Shown here piece after piece: positions 9,660-18,807 of a DNA stretch of 64,000 nucleotides. Origin of the DNA: Filomicrobium insigne (lineage in GTDB: Bacteria; Pseudomonadota; Alphaproteobacteria; Rhizobiales; Hyphomicrobiaceae); contig NZ_FNJC01000001.1 in assembly GCF_900104305.1 (NCBI RefSeq), forward strand, positions 372,001 to 436,000. The letters are read 5' to 3'. A program made the position numbers and the translations under genes. Positions within the stretch are counted from its first letter, which is position 1, and each line of letters opens with the position of its first letter. The notes beneath the pieces were generated by a model that was not told where the DNA came from, did no database searches, and saw only the letters and a list, made by a program, of their open reading frames with translations.

Positions 9660-10131
9660 CACTCTCCCCCAATCCTTCCCTTTCCTGATCACTACAGGAA
9701 TCACGATAAAAAATGACTTAATATGCATATTGAAAATAGGTAGTTACGCTTTTCTGCTCTCATTGTGGCTTAGGCAACCGAAATACTCCCTACATCCTCA
9801 ACGTTCGGCCATAAGGAAAACCATTACCGGCTAAACTCCCGTAATCGCGGGCTTTTGCATCCGATTCAATTGAGGCTCGAGGTGTACGGTGCACAGCCCC
9901 ACTTCAAAACGAGAGCTATTTCTCGCCGACGTATTTAATTTTGAAAATGTCGATATCTTTTTGGTGCCTATCGTTGACACCCAAGCAGAAGTCCGGGTGA
10001 TATCTACCGCCAAACATCTCTAACCACGGACAATATCAAACCATATAAGTTGCACAGACTCCCGCATGCGGACGCTTGTATGGCCTCCCGCACAATTTCG
10101 AAAAAATACCAATTTAGGCGCTTGCGACGTC
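9660..10131. other. Intergenic region, no gene seen
   Basis: AT-rich stretch between the chemoreceptor operon and the GntR gene. It should hold the promoter of the chemoreceptor operon. A short weak hairpin (CCCG...CGGG near 9838-9853) was seen, but no convincing reading frame with a ribosome binding site. Confidence 0.5.
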
Positions 10132-10905
10132 TTACCTAAGGCGCACCAAATAATGCGCGCCCGAAAGCAAACAAATGCTCACGCGCCACTCGATCGGAGC
10201 CTCATTCAAAGCGTACATAGTACGATCGAGCCGGATCAAAGGAAGGCCCGGCGCAATTTCTAACGCCTTCGCTTCTCGCTCCCCCGCAGCGACGGCCGTA
10301 ATCCGCTCTTCACCGTGAGAAACTGTTAAACCGTATTCTTTTTGGAAGTGATCATAGAGCGTGTTGGGAATGGTCTTTTCCTTGACGAGCCCAGGAAAAA
10401 ACTGGCGTGGCAACACGATCGTTTCGTAGATCATAGGCTTACCGGCGTGGGTACGCACGCGTGAGACCCGGATGACCTCTGCGCCCACATCGAGCTTTAG
10501 CCGTTCCCGCTCTTCTTTGTTGGCACGCGCAATACTCATGCGTGTGTTTTGCGAGTCCGGCTCGATATGCCCCCCCCCATCCTCAAACAGGTTGAAGAAG
10601 CGGAAGAGCATCTTGTCCGGCGTGTGTTCCGCCACGAAGGTTCCGCGGCCCTGACGGCGCTCTACGAGATTATCGACGGCCAAGGCATTGAGCGCCTTAC
10701 GCACGGTCCCCTGGCTGACACCTATCTCTCGCGCCAGTTCGAACTCGCTCGGAATGAGCTGACCTGGCCGCCATACTCCCGTTCGAATGCGATCAACAAA
10801 GATCGCCTCTACCTGAGCGTAAAGAGGCTGTGCCGCGAGCGCCGTCGTTAGTTCGGCGCCCGATGGGGAAGCTTCTTTCGAATTCGGCTTGCGGGTTGCG
10901 CTCAT
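10132..10905 (-). CDS. GntR/HutC-family transcriptional regulator (SuyR-like)
   Basis: A 257-residue regulator with an N-terminal winged helix-turn-helix (PLYAQVEAIFVDRIRTGVWRPGQ..., then LAREIGVSQGTVRKALNALA and RRQGRGTFVAEHT) and a C-terminal UTRA effector domain (VRTHAGKPMIYETIVLPRQFFP, in parts; IRLDRTMYALNEAPIEWRV). It is divergent from the suyAB-type cluster that starts 69 bp away, the usual arrangement for a local repressor. A palindrome resembling a HutC-type operator sits immediately before its start, consistent with autoregulation and control of the cluster. The ligand is probably the cluster's hydroxyacid substrate or a derivative (inference). Confidence 0.9.
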   Translation of the reverse strand: MSATRKPNSKEASPSGAELTTALAAQPLYAQVEAIFVDRIRTGVWRPGQLIPSEFELAREIGVSQGTVRKALNALAVDNLVERRQGRGTFVAEHTPDKMLFRFFNLFEDGGGHIEPDSQNTRMSIARANKEERERLKLDVGAEVIRVSRVRTHAGKPMIYETIVLPRQFFPGLVKEKTIPNTLYDHFQKEYGLTVSHGEERITAVAAGEREAKALEIAPGLPLIRLDRTMYALNEAPIEWRVSICLLSGAHYLVRLR

Positions 10906-10913
10906 GTCTTATG

Positions 10914-10925
10914 TCTTATACAAGA
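10914..10925. promoter_or_regulatory. Candidate GntR operator
   Basis: TCTTATACAAGA is a near-perfect palindrome (TCTTRTAYAAGA) lying 8 bp upstream of the GntR start in the divergent gap to suyA. A partly overlapping direct repeat ATGTCTT ATGTCTT precedes it. HutC-type regulators bind sites of this kind; assignment is by position and symmetry only. Confidence 0.5.
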
Positions 10926-10974
10926 GGTCGATGTGTGTGCAATTTATTTCACATAGCGAAACAGAGGACGGACA

Positions 10975-11265
10975 GTGGCAGAAGTTCCCCATTTCCTGGT
11001 TCACAGCCCAAAGGACAACGTTGGCGTCGTTGTCATCGAAGGGCTCAAAGCCGGCACGGACATGCTCGGCGTAATCACTGAGACGAATACGACTCTCAAT
11101 CTTACCGCGCTTCATGACATTCCGATCGGTCACAAGGTCGCCCTGAACGATCTCGCAGCTGGCAGCACCGTCATCAAGTACGGCGAGGACATCGGAAAAA
11201 TGGTCGGAGACGCCAGCTGTGGCGGTCACGTTCATGTTCACAACCTAAAGACCAAGCGCTGGTGA
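10975..11265 (+). CDS. suyA: UxaA-family lyase small subunit, (2R)-sulfolactate sulfo-lyase alpha type
   Basis: A 96-residue SAF-domain protein, the small subunit of a two-part UxaA-family lyase. The start [20 protein letters not shown] and the end [18 protein letters not shown] match my memory of SuyA, which with SuyB splits (R)-3-sulfolactate to pyruvate and sulfite. Altronate and galactarate dehydratases share the fold but are usually fused and recognise sugar acids. The next gene, the large subunit, follows within 11 bp. The neighbours (tripartite transporter, two opposite-handed hydroxyacid dehydrogenases) also fit the sulfolactate set. Substrate remains inferred. Confidence 0.68.
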   Translation: MAEVPHFLVHSPKDNVGVVVIEGLKAGTDMLGVITETNTTLNLTALHDIPIGHKVALNDLAAGSTVIKYGEDIGKMVGDASCGGHVHVHNLKTKRW

Positions 11266-11276
11266 GGACCAAGGGA

Positions 11277-12458
11277 ATGGCGTCGCAATATTCGAATCTT
11301 TCGTTCAAAGGCTATCGGCGTGACAACGGCCGCGTCGGCGTCCGTAATCACGTGGTGATTCTGCCGGTTGACGATATCTCAAATGCCGCCTGCGAAGCTG
11401 TCGGCAATAACGTCAAGGGCACGCTCGCCCTGCCGCATTCTTACGGACGGCTTCAGTTTGGCGAAGATCTGGAGCTTCATTTCCGCACTCTGATCGGCAC
11501 AGGCTCCAACCCCAACGTAGCGGCCTGTGTCGTTATTGGTATCGAGCCTGGCTGGACCAAGCGGATCGTCGACGGAATCGCGAAGACAGGGAAACCCGTA
11601 GCGGGCTTCTCCATCGAGCAGAATGGTGATTTCAAGACGATCATGGACGCGTCGCGCCAAGCTAAGGAGTTTGTCCACTATGCGACAGAACTCCAACGTG
11701 AGGAGTGCGGTATTTCCGAGCTTTGGGTGTCGACGAAGTGTGGTGAAAGCGACACCACAACCGGGCTTGGCTCTTGCCCGACCGTCGGCAACATGTACGA
11801 CAAACTTCTGCCAGAAGGGATCTACGGTGTCTTCGGCGAAACGTCGGAAATCACAGGTGCCGAACATATCTGCAAAGCCCGTGCAATCAATCCGGAGGTT
11901 GGCGAGCGCTGGTACAAAATGTGGAAGGCTTACCTGGATGACGTCATCGAAGCGAACAAGGTCGATGACCTGTCTGAAAGCCAGCCGACAAAGGGAAACA
12001 TAGAAGGCGGCCTGAGCACGATTGAAGAGAAGGCACTCGGCAACCTTGAGAAGATCGGACGCACGAGCCGCTACATCGACATACTGAAGCCTGCTGAAGC
12101 TCCAGCTTCCGGCCCCGGCCTCTACTATATGGACACATCCTCAGCGGCGGCGGAATGCGTCACACTGATGGCGGCTGGTGGGTATGCGGTACATACGTTC
12201 CCAACGGGTCAGGGCAATGTGGTCGGCAATCCAATTGTTCCGGTCATAAAGATTTCGGCCAACCCAAGAACCGTACGGACGATGAGCGAACATATCGATG
12301 TCGACGTCTCGGGAATTCTTCGTCGTGACATGACGCTTGATGATGCAGGTGATGCGCTCATCGAAATGATCGTGCGCACGGCGAACGGGCGCAATACGGC
12401 GGCAGAAGCGCTCGGCCACCGTGAATTTGTCATGACAAAACTGTACAGAAGCGCATAG
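11277..12458 (+). CDS. suyB: UxaA-family lyase large subunit, (2R)-sulfolactate sulfo-lyase beta type
   Basis: A large subunit of 393 residues with family landmarks: [22 protein letters not shown] near the N-terminus (in parts), [40 protein letters not shown], and the metal-site region [19 protein letters not shown]. The C-terminal part has [21 protein letters not shown] prefer the ATG at 11277, with GAGGA 8 nt upstream, to a GTG at 11262. With SuyA it would release sulfite from sulfolactate in the cytoplasm. No sulfite oxidase or exporter lies in this cluster, so detoxification would have to be encoded elsewhere. Confidence 0.7.
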   Translation: MASQYSNLSFKGYRRDNGRVGVRNHVVILPVDDISNAACEAVGNNVKGTLALPHSYGRLQFGEDLELHFRTLIGTGSNPNVAACVVIGIEPGWTKRIVDGIAKTGKPVAGFSIEQNGDFKTIMDASRQAKEFVHYATELQREECGISELWVSTKCGESDTTTGLGSCPTVGNMYDKLLPEGIYGVFGETSEITGAEHICKARAINPEVGERWYKMWKAYLDDVIEANKVDDLSESQPTKGNIEGGLSTIEEKALGNLEKIGRTSRYIDILKPAEAPASGPGLYYMDTSSAAAECVTLMAAGGYAVHTFPTGQGNVVGNPIVPVIKISANPRTVRTMSEHIDVDVSGILRRDMTLDDAGDALIEMIVRTANGRNTAAEALGHREFVMTKLYRSA

Positions 12459-12638
12459 TTCACGAGCACTTTTGAGGAAACGCGGGAGAAATAAGAGCCG
12501 ATACGGCCGGTTCTCCTGTCCAATAAGACTTCACCAGGTTCTGGGAAGCGAAAAAGCTCAGCAGGAATTCTTATTTGGGCTCGGCGATATCGCTTCCTAG
12601 CTTCTCCAGGTGAATAGCCAAGGGAGGACGAACTCAAA

Positions 12639-13607
12639 ATGTTGTCTGGATCCAAATCTCTTTTCAAGACAATCGCTGCGGCGACACTGGCTCTCGGCTT
12701 CGGCACGATAGCTAGCCAAGCTGACGACTTTCCTTCTAAACCCATCAACTACATCATTCCGTTCGGACCCGGCGGTGAATCCGATATCACCGCACGGCAT
12801 CAGCAGCCGTTCTTCAAGAAGATGTTCGGCCAGGACCTGGTTATTTCCTATAAACCCGGCGGCGGTGGTGCAACGGCATGGGCCCAGCTCAATTCGATGC
12901 CGAATGACGGCTATACGATCATGGGCATCAACCTTCCGCATATCATCATCAAGCCGATGCAGAAGGATGTTGGCTTCAAGACAGAAGACCTCGCCGGCTT
13001 CTATATGTTCCACTACACGCCGGATGCCATCGTCGTCACAAATGATAGCCCGTTCAAGTCGCTCGACGACCTCATCAAGTTCGCCAAGGAAAAGCCGGGT
13101 GAGCTGACCTTCTCCGGATCGGGCAAGGGCACGGCCAATCACTTGGCACAGGTGACATTTGATAAGCTTGCCGGTGTCAAAACAACCTACGTACCGTTTA
13201 AGGGGACGGGTGCAGCGGTTCAGGCCCTGCTTGGCAATCAGGTTGTGGCAAGTTGGGGCTACACATCCGTGGGTGCCAAACATGCCGACAAGGCCCGCAT
13301 GCTTGCCGTCGCCATGGAAGAGCGCCACCCCGCTTTCCCTGACGTTCCTACTTTTAAGGAACTCGGGTTCGACATCGTCTCCGGTGCCTATCGCGGAATC
13401 GCAGTACCCAAATCTACCCCACCAGAAATCCAAAAGAAGCTTTCGGATATGATTGGCAAAATCAATGCCGATCCGGAATTCCGCAAGCGCATGGAAGCTG
13501 ACGGGTTTTCGCTCGTTGATGTCGGCGTCGATGGCATGGAAGCGTTTCTCGCAGAAAAGGCCAAAGGATATGCTGAAGCTGCGAAGGAAGCCGACGTTAT
13601 CAAATAG
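12639..13607 (+). CDS. Tripartite tricarboxylate transporter substrate-binding protein (TctC/Bug family)
   Basis: A 322-residue periplasmic binding protein of the Bug/TctC family with a signal peptide (MLSGSKSLFKTIAAATLALG then FGTIASQADD). Family features include FPSKPINYIIPFGPGGESDI, the ligand-loop GKGTANHLAQVTFDKLAGV, YVPFKGTGAAVQALLGNQV and a C-terminal helix rich in Lys and Ala. A GGGAGGA ribosome binding site precedes the ATG at 12639. It is the first of three transporter genes, so it probably delivers the carboxylate substrate of the cluster (SlcH in the sulfolactate systems). The upstream 180 bp gap shows no extra gene. Confidence 0.9.
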   Translation: MLSGSKSLFKTIAAATLALGFGTIASQADDFPSKPINYIIPFGPGGESDITARHQQPFFKKMFGQDLVISYKPGGGGATAWAQLNSMPNDGYTIMGINLPHIIIKPMQKDVGFKTEDLAGFYMFHYTPDAIVVTNDSPFKSLDDLIKFAKEKPGELTFSGSGKGTANHLAQVTFDKLAGVKTTYVPFKGTGAAVQALLGNQVVASWGYTSVGAKHADKARMLAVAMEERHPAFPDVPTFKELGFDIVSGAYRGIAVPKSTPPEIQKKLSDMIGKINADPEFRKRMEADGFSLVDVGVDGMEAFLAEKAKGYAEAAKEADVIK

Positions 13608-13647
13608 CTTTTGCGTCTAGTCCAATAGCAGGCTTGAGGGGGTACTC

Positions 13648-15156
13648 ATGGCCGCGATAGAGCACTTGCTAGCGGCGTTGAGCCCCTTCAATGTCCTGTT
13701 GGCCTTGGGAGGCGTAATAGCCGGCACAATTGTCGGCTCCCTACCAGGGCTGACCGCGACGATGGCCGTGGCGGTTCTCGTTCCCATCACATTCTCGATG
13801 GAGCCCGCTTCGGCACTTATCTTGATGGGTGCGATTTACACGGGTGCCATCTATGGCGGCGCGTATGCCGCGATACTTCTCAACACACCCGGAACACCTT
13901 CCGCCATCGCCACGACTTTCGATGGCTACCCGATGGCCAAGCGGGGCGACGGCGATCTCGCTATGACGATTGCGTGTCTCGCTTCGGTTGTCGGCGGCCT
14001 GGTCGGCGCCCTGTTCCTAATGGTGCTAGCCCCGCCGCTCGCCGGTGTGGCTTTGGCCTTTGGTCCGGTGGAATACTTCTGGCTCGCTGTCTTCGGTCTG
14101 TCGCTGATTGCTTCCCTTTCCGAGGGGAACCTGCTCAAGGCGCTTATGGGTGGTTGCCTGGGGCTTTTGCTTTCAACGGTGGGAGTCGCTGAAGTCAGCG
14201 CGGATATCCGGCTGACCTTCGGTTCCCAGGTGCTTATTGGCGGCATCGAGACTGTTTCGGCACTGATCGGGCTGTATTGTATACCGGTTTTGATTGACCT
14301 GGTCGCAACGCCAGCGCGTCATCTTAAGGTGACTCAAGAAAGCAAGGGTTTGCGTTTGCGCGAAGGCCTCGCGCTTTCCTGGAAACACAAATTCAACTTG
14401 ATGCGCTCATCGATTGTCGGGACGTTCGTCGGCATCCTGCCAGGAGCTGGCGGTTCGATCGCAGGTCTTGTTGCCTATTCGGAAGCGATGCGCTCGTCGA
14501 GAAATCCCGAGAAATTCGGCAAAGGTGCACCTGAGGGCATCCAGGCTTCCGAATCCGCAAATAATGCCACTGTCGGCGGAGGTTTCATTCCGACATTGGT
14601 TCTCGGCATTCCCGGAACGCCACCTGACGCGGTTATCCTCGGTGCATTGCTGGTTCAAGGTGTGAAAGTCGGGCCCAACCTTTTCACGAGCCAAGGCTCG
14701 ATCGTCTACACGTTTATATGGGGCTTGTTTCTCGCGACGATTCTCATGCTGCCGGTCGGCTTGCTGATCGGTCGCTACGCTTATCGAACGATCATTACCA
14801 TTCCGAAGGCTCTGTTGGTTCCGACGGTCGCCTTCATGACGTTGATCGGGTCTTATTCCATACGGAACTCGACCTCCGACGTGGCAATCATGGTTATTCT
14901 CGGCTGCATCGGGTGGGTTCTCGGCCGGTTCGGGTTTTCCGCTTCACCGATCGTTCTCGGCCTAATCCTTGGGTCTATTGCCGAGCAAGGCTTCGTCCAA
15001 GCCTGGACCATCGGGGCGGCCACGCACAACCTTGGCGGCATATTCTTTGGCCGGCCAATTTCGATAGCAATAATCCTCTTTATCGTCCTCTCGCTGTTCG
15101 GACCTTCTCTGGTTCGATTCATTCGCGGCAAGAAGGAGCGCCCAAATGACGGCTGA
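13648..15156 (+). CDS. tctA: Tripartite tricarboxylate transporter large permease (TctA)
   Basis: A 502-residue inner-membrane permease with about twelve membrane helices and the two TctA signatures: GSLPGLTATMAVAVLVP near the N-terminus and NTPGTPSAIATTFDGYPMAK around residue 90, echoed by LGIPGTPPDAVILGALLVQG near 320. It forms the transport channel that works with the periplasmic protein just upstream and the small subunit downstream, whose start lies inside its last codons. The sodium-coupled mechanism is a family property. Confidence 0.94.
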   Translation: MAAIEHLLAALSPFNVLLALGGVIAGTIVGSLPGLTATMAVAVLVPITFSMEPASALILMGAIYTGAIYGGAYAAILLNTPGTPSAIATTFDGYPMAKRGDGDLAMTIACLASVVGGLVGALFLMVLAPPLAGVALAFGPVEYFWLAVFGLSLIASLSEGNLLKALMGGCLGLLLSTVGVAEVSADIRLTFGSQVLIGGIETVSALIGLYCIPVLIDLVATPARHLKVTQESKGLRLREGLALSWKHKFNLMRSSIVGTFVGILPGAGGSIAGLVAYSEAMRSSRNPEKFGKGAPEGIQASESANNATVGGGFIPTLVLGIPGTPPDAVILGALLVQGVKVGPNLFTSQGSIVYTFIWGLFLATILMLPVGLLIGRYAYRTIITIPKALLVPTVAFMTLIGSYSIRNSTSDVAIMVILGCIGWVLGRFGFSASPIVLGLILGSIAEQGFVQAWTIGAATHNLGGIFFGRPISIAIILFIVLSLFGPSLVRFIRGKKERPNDG

Positions 15157-15622
15157 GTCGCAGGCCCGAGATACCGCAACGCCCTTTATGGCTGCCGCCT
15201 TTGCCGGTCTTGCCACCCTAGTCCTGTGGGACACGACCAGCTACACCGATGCCGATTCCTTCGTTTTCCCACGGACGATTGCCATCGTGCTTATGGCGCT
15301 TTCGATCGTCCTCGCGCTGCAGTGGCTTTTCGGGTTTGGTAAAACGAATGGACAAGCCGCCTCCGGCGCCTCAACATTCCGGCGGATCGTGCTTGCCGCG
15401 GCAATGTTGGGCGGAGCACTGGCGATGCCCTATCTCGGCTTTCTGCTCGCTGGCCTCATCGCATTTGCGGTGATCCTCGTTACTGCGATGTACGATCCCT
15501 GGACGCCCTATCGCCTGGTCGTCTATCCCGTCGCCGGCGCGGTGATCGTTGGAGGTTTCTACCTTCTCTTTTCGCGCGCACTTCAAGTTCCCCTCCCCAC
15601 TGGACTCTGGACAGGCTTCTAG
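15146..15622 (+). CDS. tctB: Tripartite tricarboxylate transporter small permease (TctB)
   Basis: A 158-residue protein with four hydrophobic segments (TPFMAAAFAGLATLVLW, FPRTIAIVLMALSIVLAL, IVLAAAMLGGALAMPYLG, LVVYPVAGAVIVGGFYLLF), typical of TctB. The ATG at 15146 has AAGGAG upstream and overlaps the tctA end by 11 bp. The order binding protein, large subunit, small subunit differs from the textbook tctCBA order but is common in alphaproteobacteria. Confidence 0.85.
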   Translation: MTAESQARDTATPFMAAAFAGLATLVLWDTTSYTDADSFVFPRTIAIVLMALSIVLALQWLFGFGKTNGQAASGASTFRRIVLAAAMLGGALAMPYLGFLLAGLIAFAVILVTAMYDPWTPYRLVVYPVAGAVIVGGFYLLFSRALQVPLPTGLWTGF

Positions 15623-15627
15623 ACGCA

Positions 15628-16797
15628 ATGAAAATCACGAATATCCGAACGGGCATCGGACCGATCGCGTCCGACATACGCAACGCGTACATTTCCTTCT
15701 CGACCATGACCATCAATCTGGTCGCGGTCGAAACAGATGTCGTTCGCGATGGCGCGCCCGTCATTGGCTACGGGTTCTCGTCGAATGGCCGCTATGCGCA
15801 AACCGGCATCATCAAGGAGCGCTTCATCCCGCGCATCCTGGAGGCGGACCCGGCGACCTATGCGGATGAAGCAAACGGAACAATTGATCCGCAAGCTGTC
15901 TGGCGTACTTTCATGTCAAACGAGAAGCCGGGTGGCCATGGAGATCGGGCTCACGCCGCCGGCGCGCTCGACATGGCCGTGTGGGACGCTGCCGCGAAGA
16001 TTGCCGGCAAGCCCCTCTGGCGCCTTCTGTCCGAACGGTACAACGGAGGACAGTTTGATGAGCGTGTACTCGTCTATCCGGGTGGTGGCTACTATTACCC
16101 TGGGAAAGAACTCGACGGCCTCAAGGCCGAGATGCACGGCTACCAGGAGCAAGGTTACAAGCACGTCAAGATGAAGATCGGCGGGGCCGATTTAGCTCTC
16201 GATGTGAAGCGGATCGAAGCTGTGCTTGAGGTCGTCGGCGACGGAAGCCATCTGGCTGTCGACGCCAACGGCCGGTTTGATCTCGAAACCTCCCTCGCCT
16301 ACGGGCGGGCAATGGAGCCCTATGGCTTGTTCTGGTATGAGGAAGCTGGCGACCCGTTGGATTACCGGCTCAATGCCGTTTTGTGCGAACACTACGCGGG
16401 CCCAATCGCCACGGGTGAAAACCTGTTCTCACATCAGGATGCGCGCAATCTTCTGCGGTACGGCGGCATGCGTCCGGATCGCGACTGGATCCAAGTCGAT
16501 CCGGCGTTATCTTACGGCCTGAGCGAATATCTCCGTTTCCTCGACGTCGTAAAAGCGCATGGATGGTCGCCGCGGCGTCTCATCCCGCACGGCGGGCACC
16601 AGCTCGCGCTGAATATGGCTGCCGGACTGCAGATGGGCGGCTCGGAGAGCTACCCGGGCGTGTTCCAGCCCTATGGTGGCTTTGCCGACAAACTTCCCAT
16701 CGTCGACGGCTATGCCACCCTTCCTGAAGATCCCGGCCTGGGCATCGAATTGAAACCGAAGATGTACAGCGAGATCCGCCGCCTGTTGGACTACTAA
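15628..16797 (+). CDS. tarD: Enolase-superfamily dehydratase, D(-)-tartrate dehydratase type
   Basis: A 389-residue enolase-superfamily enzyme, the same length as the Bradyrhizobium D-tartrate dehydratase and very like it as I recall the sequence (IRNAYISFSTMT, GYGFSSNGRYAQ, NEKPGGHGDR, VYPGGGYYYPGK). The catalytic set is present: Lys in VKMKIGG, metal ligands in LAVDANGRF, FWYEEAGDPLDY and ATGENLFS, and the base His in IPHGGHQLALN. It would dehydrate D-tartrate to oxaloacetate. It sits inside a sulfolactate-type operon, 6 bp after tctB, which is unexpected and suggests a broader or different substrate range for the cluster. Confidence 0.8.
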   Translation: MKITNIRTGIGPIASDIRNAYISFSTMTINLVAVETDVVRDGAPVIGYGFSSNGRYAQTGIIKERFIPRILEADPATYADEANGTIDPQAVWRTFMSNEKPGGHGDRAHAAGALDMAVWDAAAKIAGKPLWRLLSERYNGGQFDERVLVYPGGGYYYPGKELDGLKAEMHGYQEQGYKHVKMKIGGADLALDVKRIEAVLEVVGDGSHLAVDANGRFDLETSLAYGRAMEPYGLFWYEEAGDPLDYRLNAVLCEHYAGPIATGENLFSHQDARNLLRYGGMRPDRDWIQVDPALSYGLSEYLRFLDVVKAHGWSPRRLIPHGGHQLALNMAAGLQMGGSESYPGVFQPYGGFADKLPIVDGYATLPEDPGLGIELKPKMYSEIRRLLDY

Positions 16798-16800
16798 GCC

Positions 16801-17745
16801 ATGCCAGATATCGTTATCTCCGAATTCATCGACGCCGCTCCCGTGGCAGCGTTGCGAGAAAAGTACGACGTGCTGTCCGACGAGACATTGTGGGACAAGC
16901 CTGCAGAACTTAAGGCTGCCCTAACCGACGCCGTAGCCATTATCGTGCGCAACCGCACCCAGGTGACCGCAGAGGTCATTGAGGCGGCACCCCGGCTGCG
17001 CGCGGTCGGACGCCTTGGCGTCGGGCTCGACAACATCGACCTTGCCGCCTGCCGTGCCCGCAATATCGCCGTGCTTCCCGCAACCGGTGGTAATGCCGTT
17101 TCGGTGGCGGAGTATGTGCTCTGTGCCTCCATGTTACTTTTGCGAGGGACCGCATTTTTTGGCTCGCAGCGGCTCGCAAACGGTGAGTGGCCGCGCGCAG
17201 AAATGAGCCAGGGCCAGGAAATTTCCGGTAAGGTTCTCGGCCTGATCGGCTTCGGGTCCATCGGCCAGTCAACCGGCGAGCTTGCGCGCAATGCTGGATT
17301 TGTCACGCTGGCTTATGATGACTTCGTGCCAGCGGACAGTCCCGCCTGGGCGCAAACGGAACACGTCTCGTTGGACGACCTGCTGGCGCGATCCGATGTC
17401 GTCAGTCTGCACTGCCCTTTAACGGATGACACGCGCGGCCTCATCGGAGAGCGTGAAATCAATTCCATGAAGCCCGGTGCTATTCTGATCAATACCGCGC
17501 GGGGTGGGATTGTCAGCGAAGCCGCCGTTGCTGCAGCCTTGCGGAGCGGGCATTTGGCCGGCGCGGCGCTGGATGTGTTCGAGACTGAGCCGATAGACAA
17601 GGATTCTGCTGCTGCATTCAAAGGACTTGCGAACGTCATTCTAACGCCGCATATCGCCGGCGTGACACGCGAGGCTAATATTCGCATCAGCGCTGTGACG
17701 GTCGAAAACGTTCTTAACGTCCTGAACAACAACGAGACACCATGA
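16801..17745 (+). CDS. slcC: D-2-hydroxyacid dehydrogenase family, (S)-sulfolactate dehydrogenase type
   Basis: A 314-residue NAD-dependent 2-hydroxyacid dehydrogenase. The Rossmann motif GLIGFGSIGQSTGELA is at about residue 148-163, and the catalytic Arg (INTARGGIVSE), Glu (FETEPIDKD) and His (LTPHIAGVTREAN) are all visible. The N-terminus MPDIVISEFIDAAPVAALRE resembles SlcC of the Chromohalobacter sulfolactate pathway, which oxidises (S)-sulfolactate to sulfopyruvate. With the adjacent ComC-type enzyme it could convert one enantiomer into the other through the keto acid. Phosphoglycerate dehydrogenase-like annotation would be the generic alternative. Confidence 0.75.
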   Translation: MPDIVISEFIDAAPVAALREKYDVLSDETLWDKPAELKAALTDAVAIIVRNRTQVTAEVIEAAPRLRAVGRLGVGLDNIDLAACRARNIAVLPATGGNAVSVAEYVLCASMLLLRGTAFFGSQRLANGEWPRAEMSQGQEISGKVLGLIGFGSIGQSTGELARNAGFVTLAYDDFVPADSPAWAQTEHVSLDDLLARSDVVSLHCPLTDDTRGLIGEREINSMKPGAILINTARGGIVSEAAVAAALRSGHLAGAALDVFETEPIDKDSAAAFKGLANVILTPHIAGVTREANIRISAVTVENVLNVLNNNETP

Positions 17746-18755
17746 CAACCACCCGAGTTCCAGTCGAGGAGCTGCGCGCGCTTGCCGAGCGTTGCCTCAT
17801 CGCGGCCAATACCAGCGAATGGAATGCCCAATCCGTTGCCAAAGCCTTGGTGCAAGCGGACATCGACGGGCAGAAGGGACACGGCGTCGTACGCGTCGCG
17901 ACTTACAGCGCCCAGTCGCGGACCGGTAAGGTCGATGGTCACGCGAAGCCGAAGATGACGCGAACGCGCCCCGGCAGTCTCATGATCGACGTCGCGAACG
18001 GCTTTGCGTTTCGCGCTTTCGAGTTGGCGACCGAGGAACTGCCCAAACTCGCGCATGAGACCGGGATCGCGGCGGCCGGCTTCGTACGCTCACATCATGC
18101 CGGTGCGCTCGGGCAAGCGGTGGAACGGCTCGCTGATGCCGGCATGATGGCGATGATGTTCGCCAATACCCCGCACGCGATGACAGCCTGGGGCGGCAAG
18201 CGCGGCGTTTTCGGAACCAACCCCATTGCCTTCGCGGCTCCGCGCGCCAACGGTGCGCCCATCATTATCGATCTGGCTCTCTCGCAAGTTGTGCGCGGCA
18301 AAATCCTCTCTGCAGCTCAACGCGGCGAGCCTATTCCTGAGGGCTGGGCCAACGATGCCGAAGGCCGCCCGACGACGGACGCCAAAGCCGCGCTTAAGGG
18401 GACTGTTCTGCCGATCGGAGGCCCGAAGGGTGCGGCTCTCGCGCTGATGGTAGAAATCCTCGCGGGCTCATTGACCGGCGCCAATCAAGCCTTCGAAGCG
18501 ACCTCCCTCTTTGACGGCGAGGGCAATCCTCCCGGAATCGGGCAATTCCTCATCGCAATTGATCCGGGAGCTTTTGGAGGTCCGGCGGCTGCTCAGAAAA
18601 TCGAGCTTCTTGCGAGCACGATCGAAGCCGATATAGGGACCCGCCTGCCGGGTGCAAGCCGTCGCGAGACGCGTGAAGCCGCCGCTCGCGACGGTGTCAG
18701 CATTGAAGACGGTCTTCTCGCTTCACTGAACGAAATGGCGCAACAGACCGCCTAA
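17742..18755 (+). CDS. comC: Ldh2/malate dehydrogenase family, (R)-sulfolactate dehydrogenase type
   Basis: A 337-residue member of the Ldh2 (non-Rossmann) hydroxyacid dehydrogenase family. Landmarks are the DGQKGHGVVRV segment near residue 45, the catalytic-region AAAGFVRSHHAGALGQAVE, and AWGGKRGVFGTNPIAFAAPR; the C-terminal GPKGAALALMVEILAGSLTG is also family-typical. It overlaps slcC by 4 bp (ATGA). Family members ComC reduce sulfopyruvate to (R)-sulfolactate; combined with SlcC this would supply the (R)-isomer to SuyAB. It is the last gene of the operon. Confidence 0.76.
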   Translation: MTTTRVPVEELRALAERCLIAANTSEWNAQSVAKALVQADIDGQKGHGVVRVATYSAQSRTGKVDGHAKPKMTRTRPGSLMIDVANGFAFRAFELATEELPKLAHETGIAAAGFVRSHHAGALGQAVERLADAGMMAMMFANTPHAMTAWGGKRGVFGTNPIAFAAPRANGAPIIIDLALSQVVRGKILSAAQRGEPIPEGWANDAEGRPTTDAKAALKGTVLPIGGPKGAALALMVEILAGSLTGANQAFEATSLFDGEGNPPGIGQFLIAIDPGAFGGPAAAQKIELLASTIEADIGTRLPGASRRETREAAARDGVSIEDGLLASLNEMAQQTA

Positions 18756-18766
18756 GACGGCGGTCT
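18745..18766 (+). terminator. Possible terminator hairpin at the end of the hydroxyacid operon
   Basis: AGACCGCC / GGCGGTCT form an 8-bp stem with the comC stop codon in the loop. No T-run follows, so it may act only as a transcript-end hairpin between convergent operons. Confidence 0.35.
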
Positions 18767-18807
18767 GGACTATCGTAACGTCCGAACGTGTAAGCGGCGA
18801 CGCGTTG

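Noticed and set aside
9831-10013. 60-codon minus-strand frame between the chemoreceptor operon and GntR
   Set aside because: VDITRTSAWVS looks faintly PilZ-like, but the frame is too short, lacks the PilZ arginine motif and a start signal.
12597-13433. 278-codon minus-strand frame opposite the TctC gene
   Set aside because: Shadow of a clear periplasmic binding protein; no independent evidence.
18745-18766. comC-end hairpin as a strong terminator
   Set aside because: The stem is fine but the run of T needed for intrinsic termination is missing, so it is listed only at low confidence.
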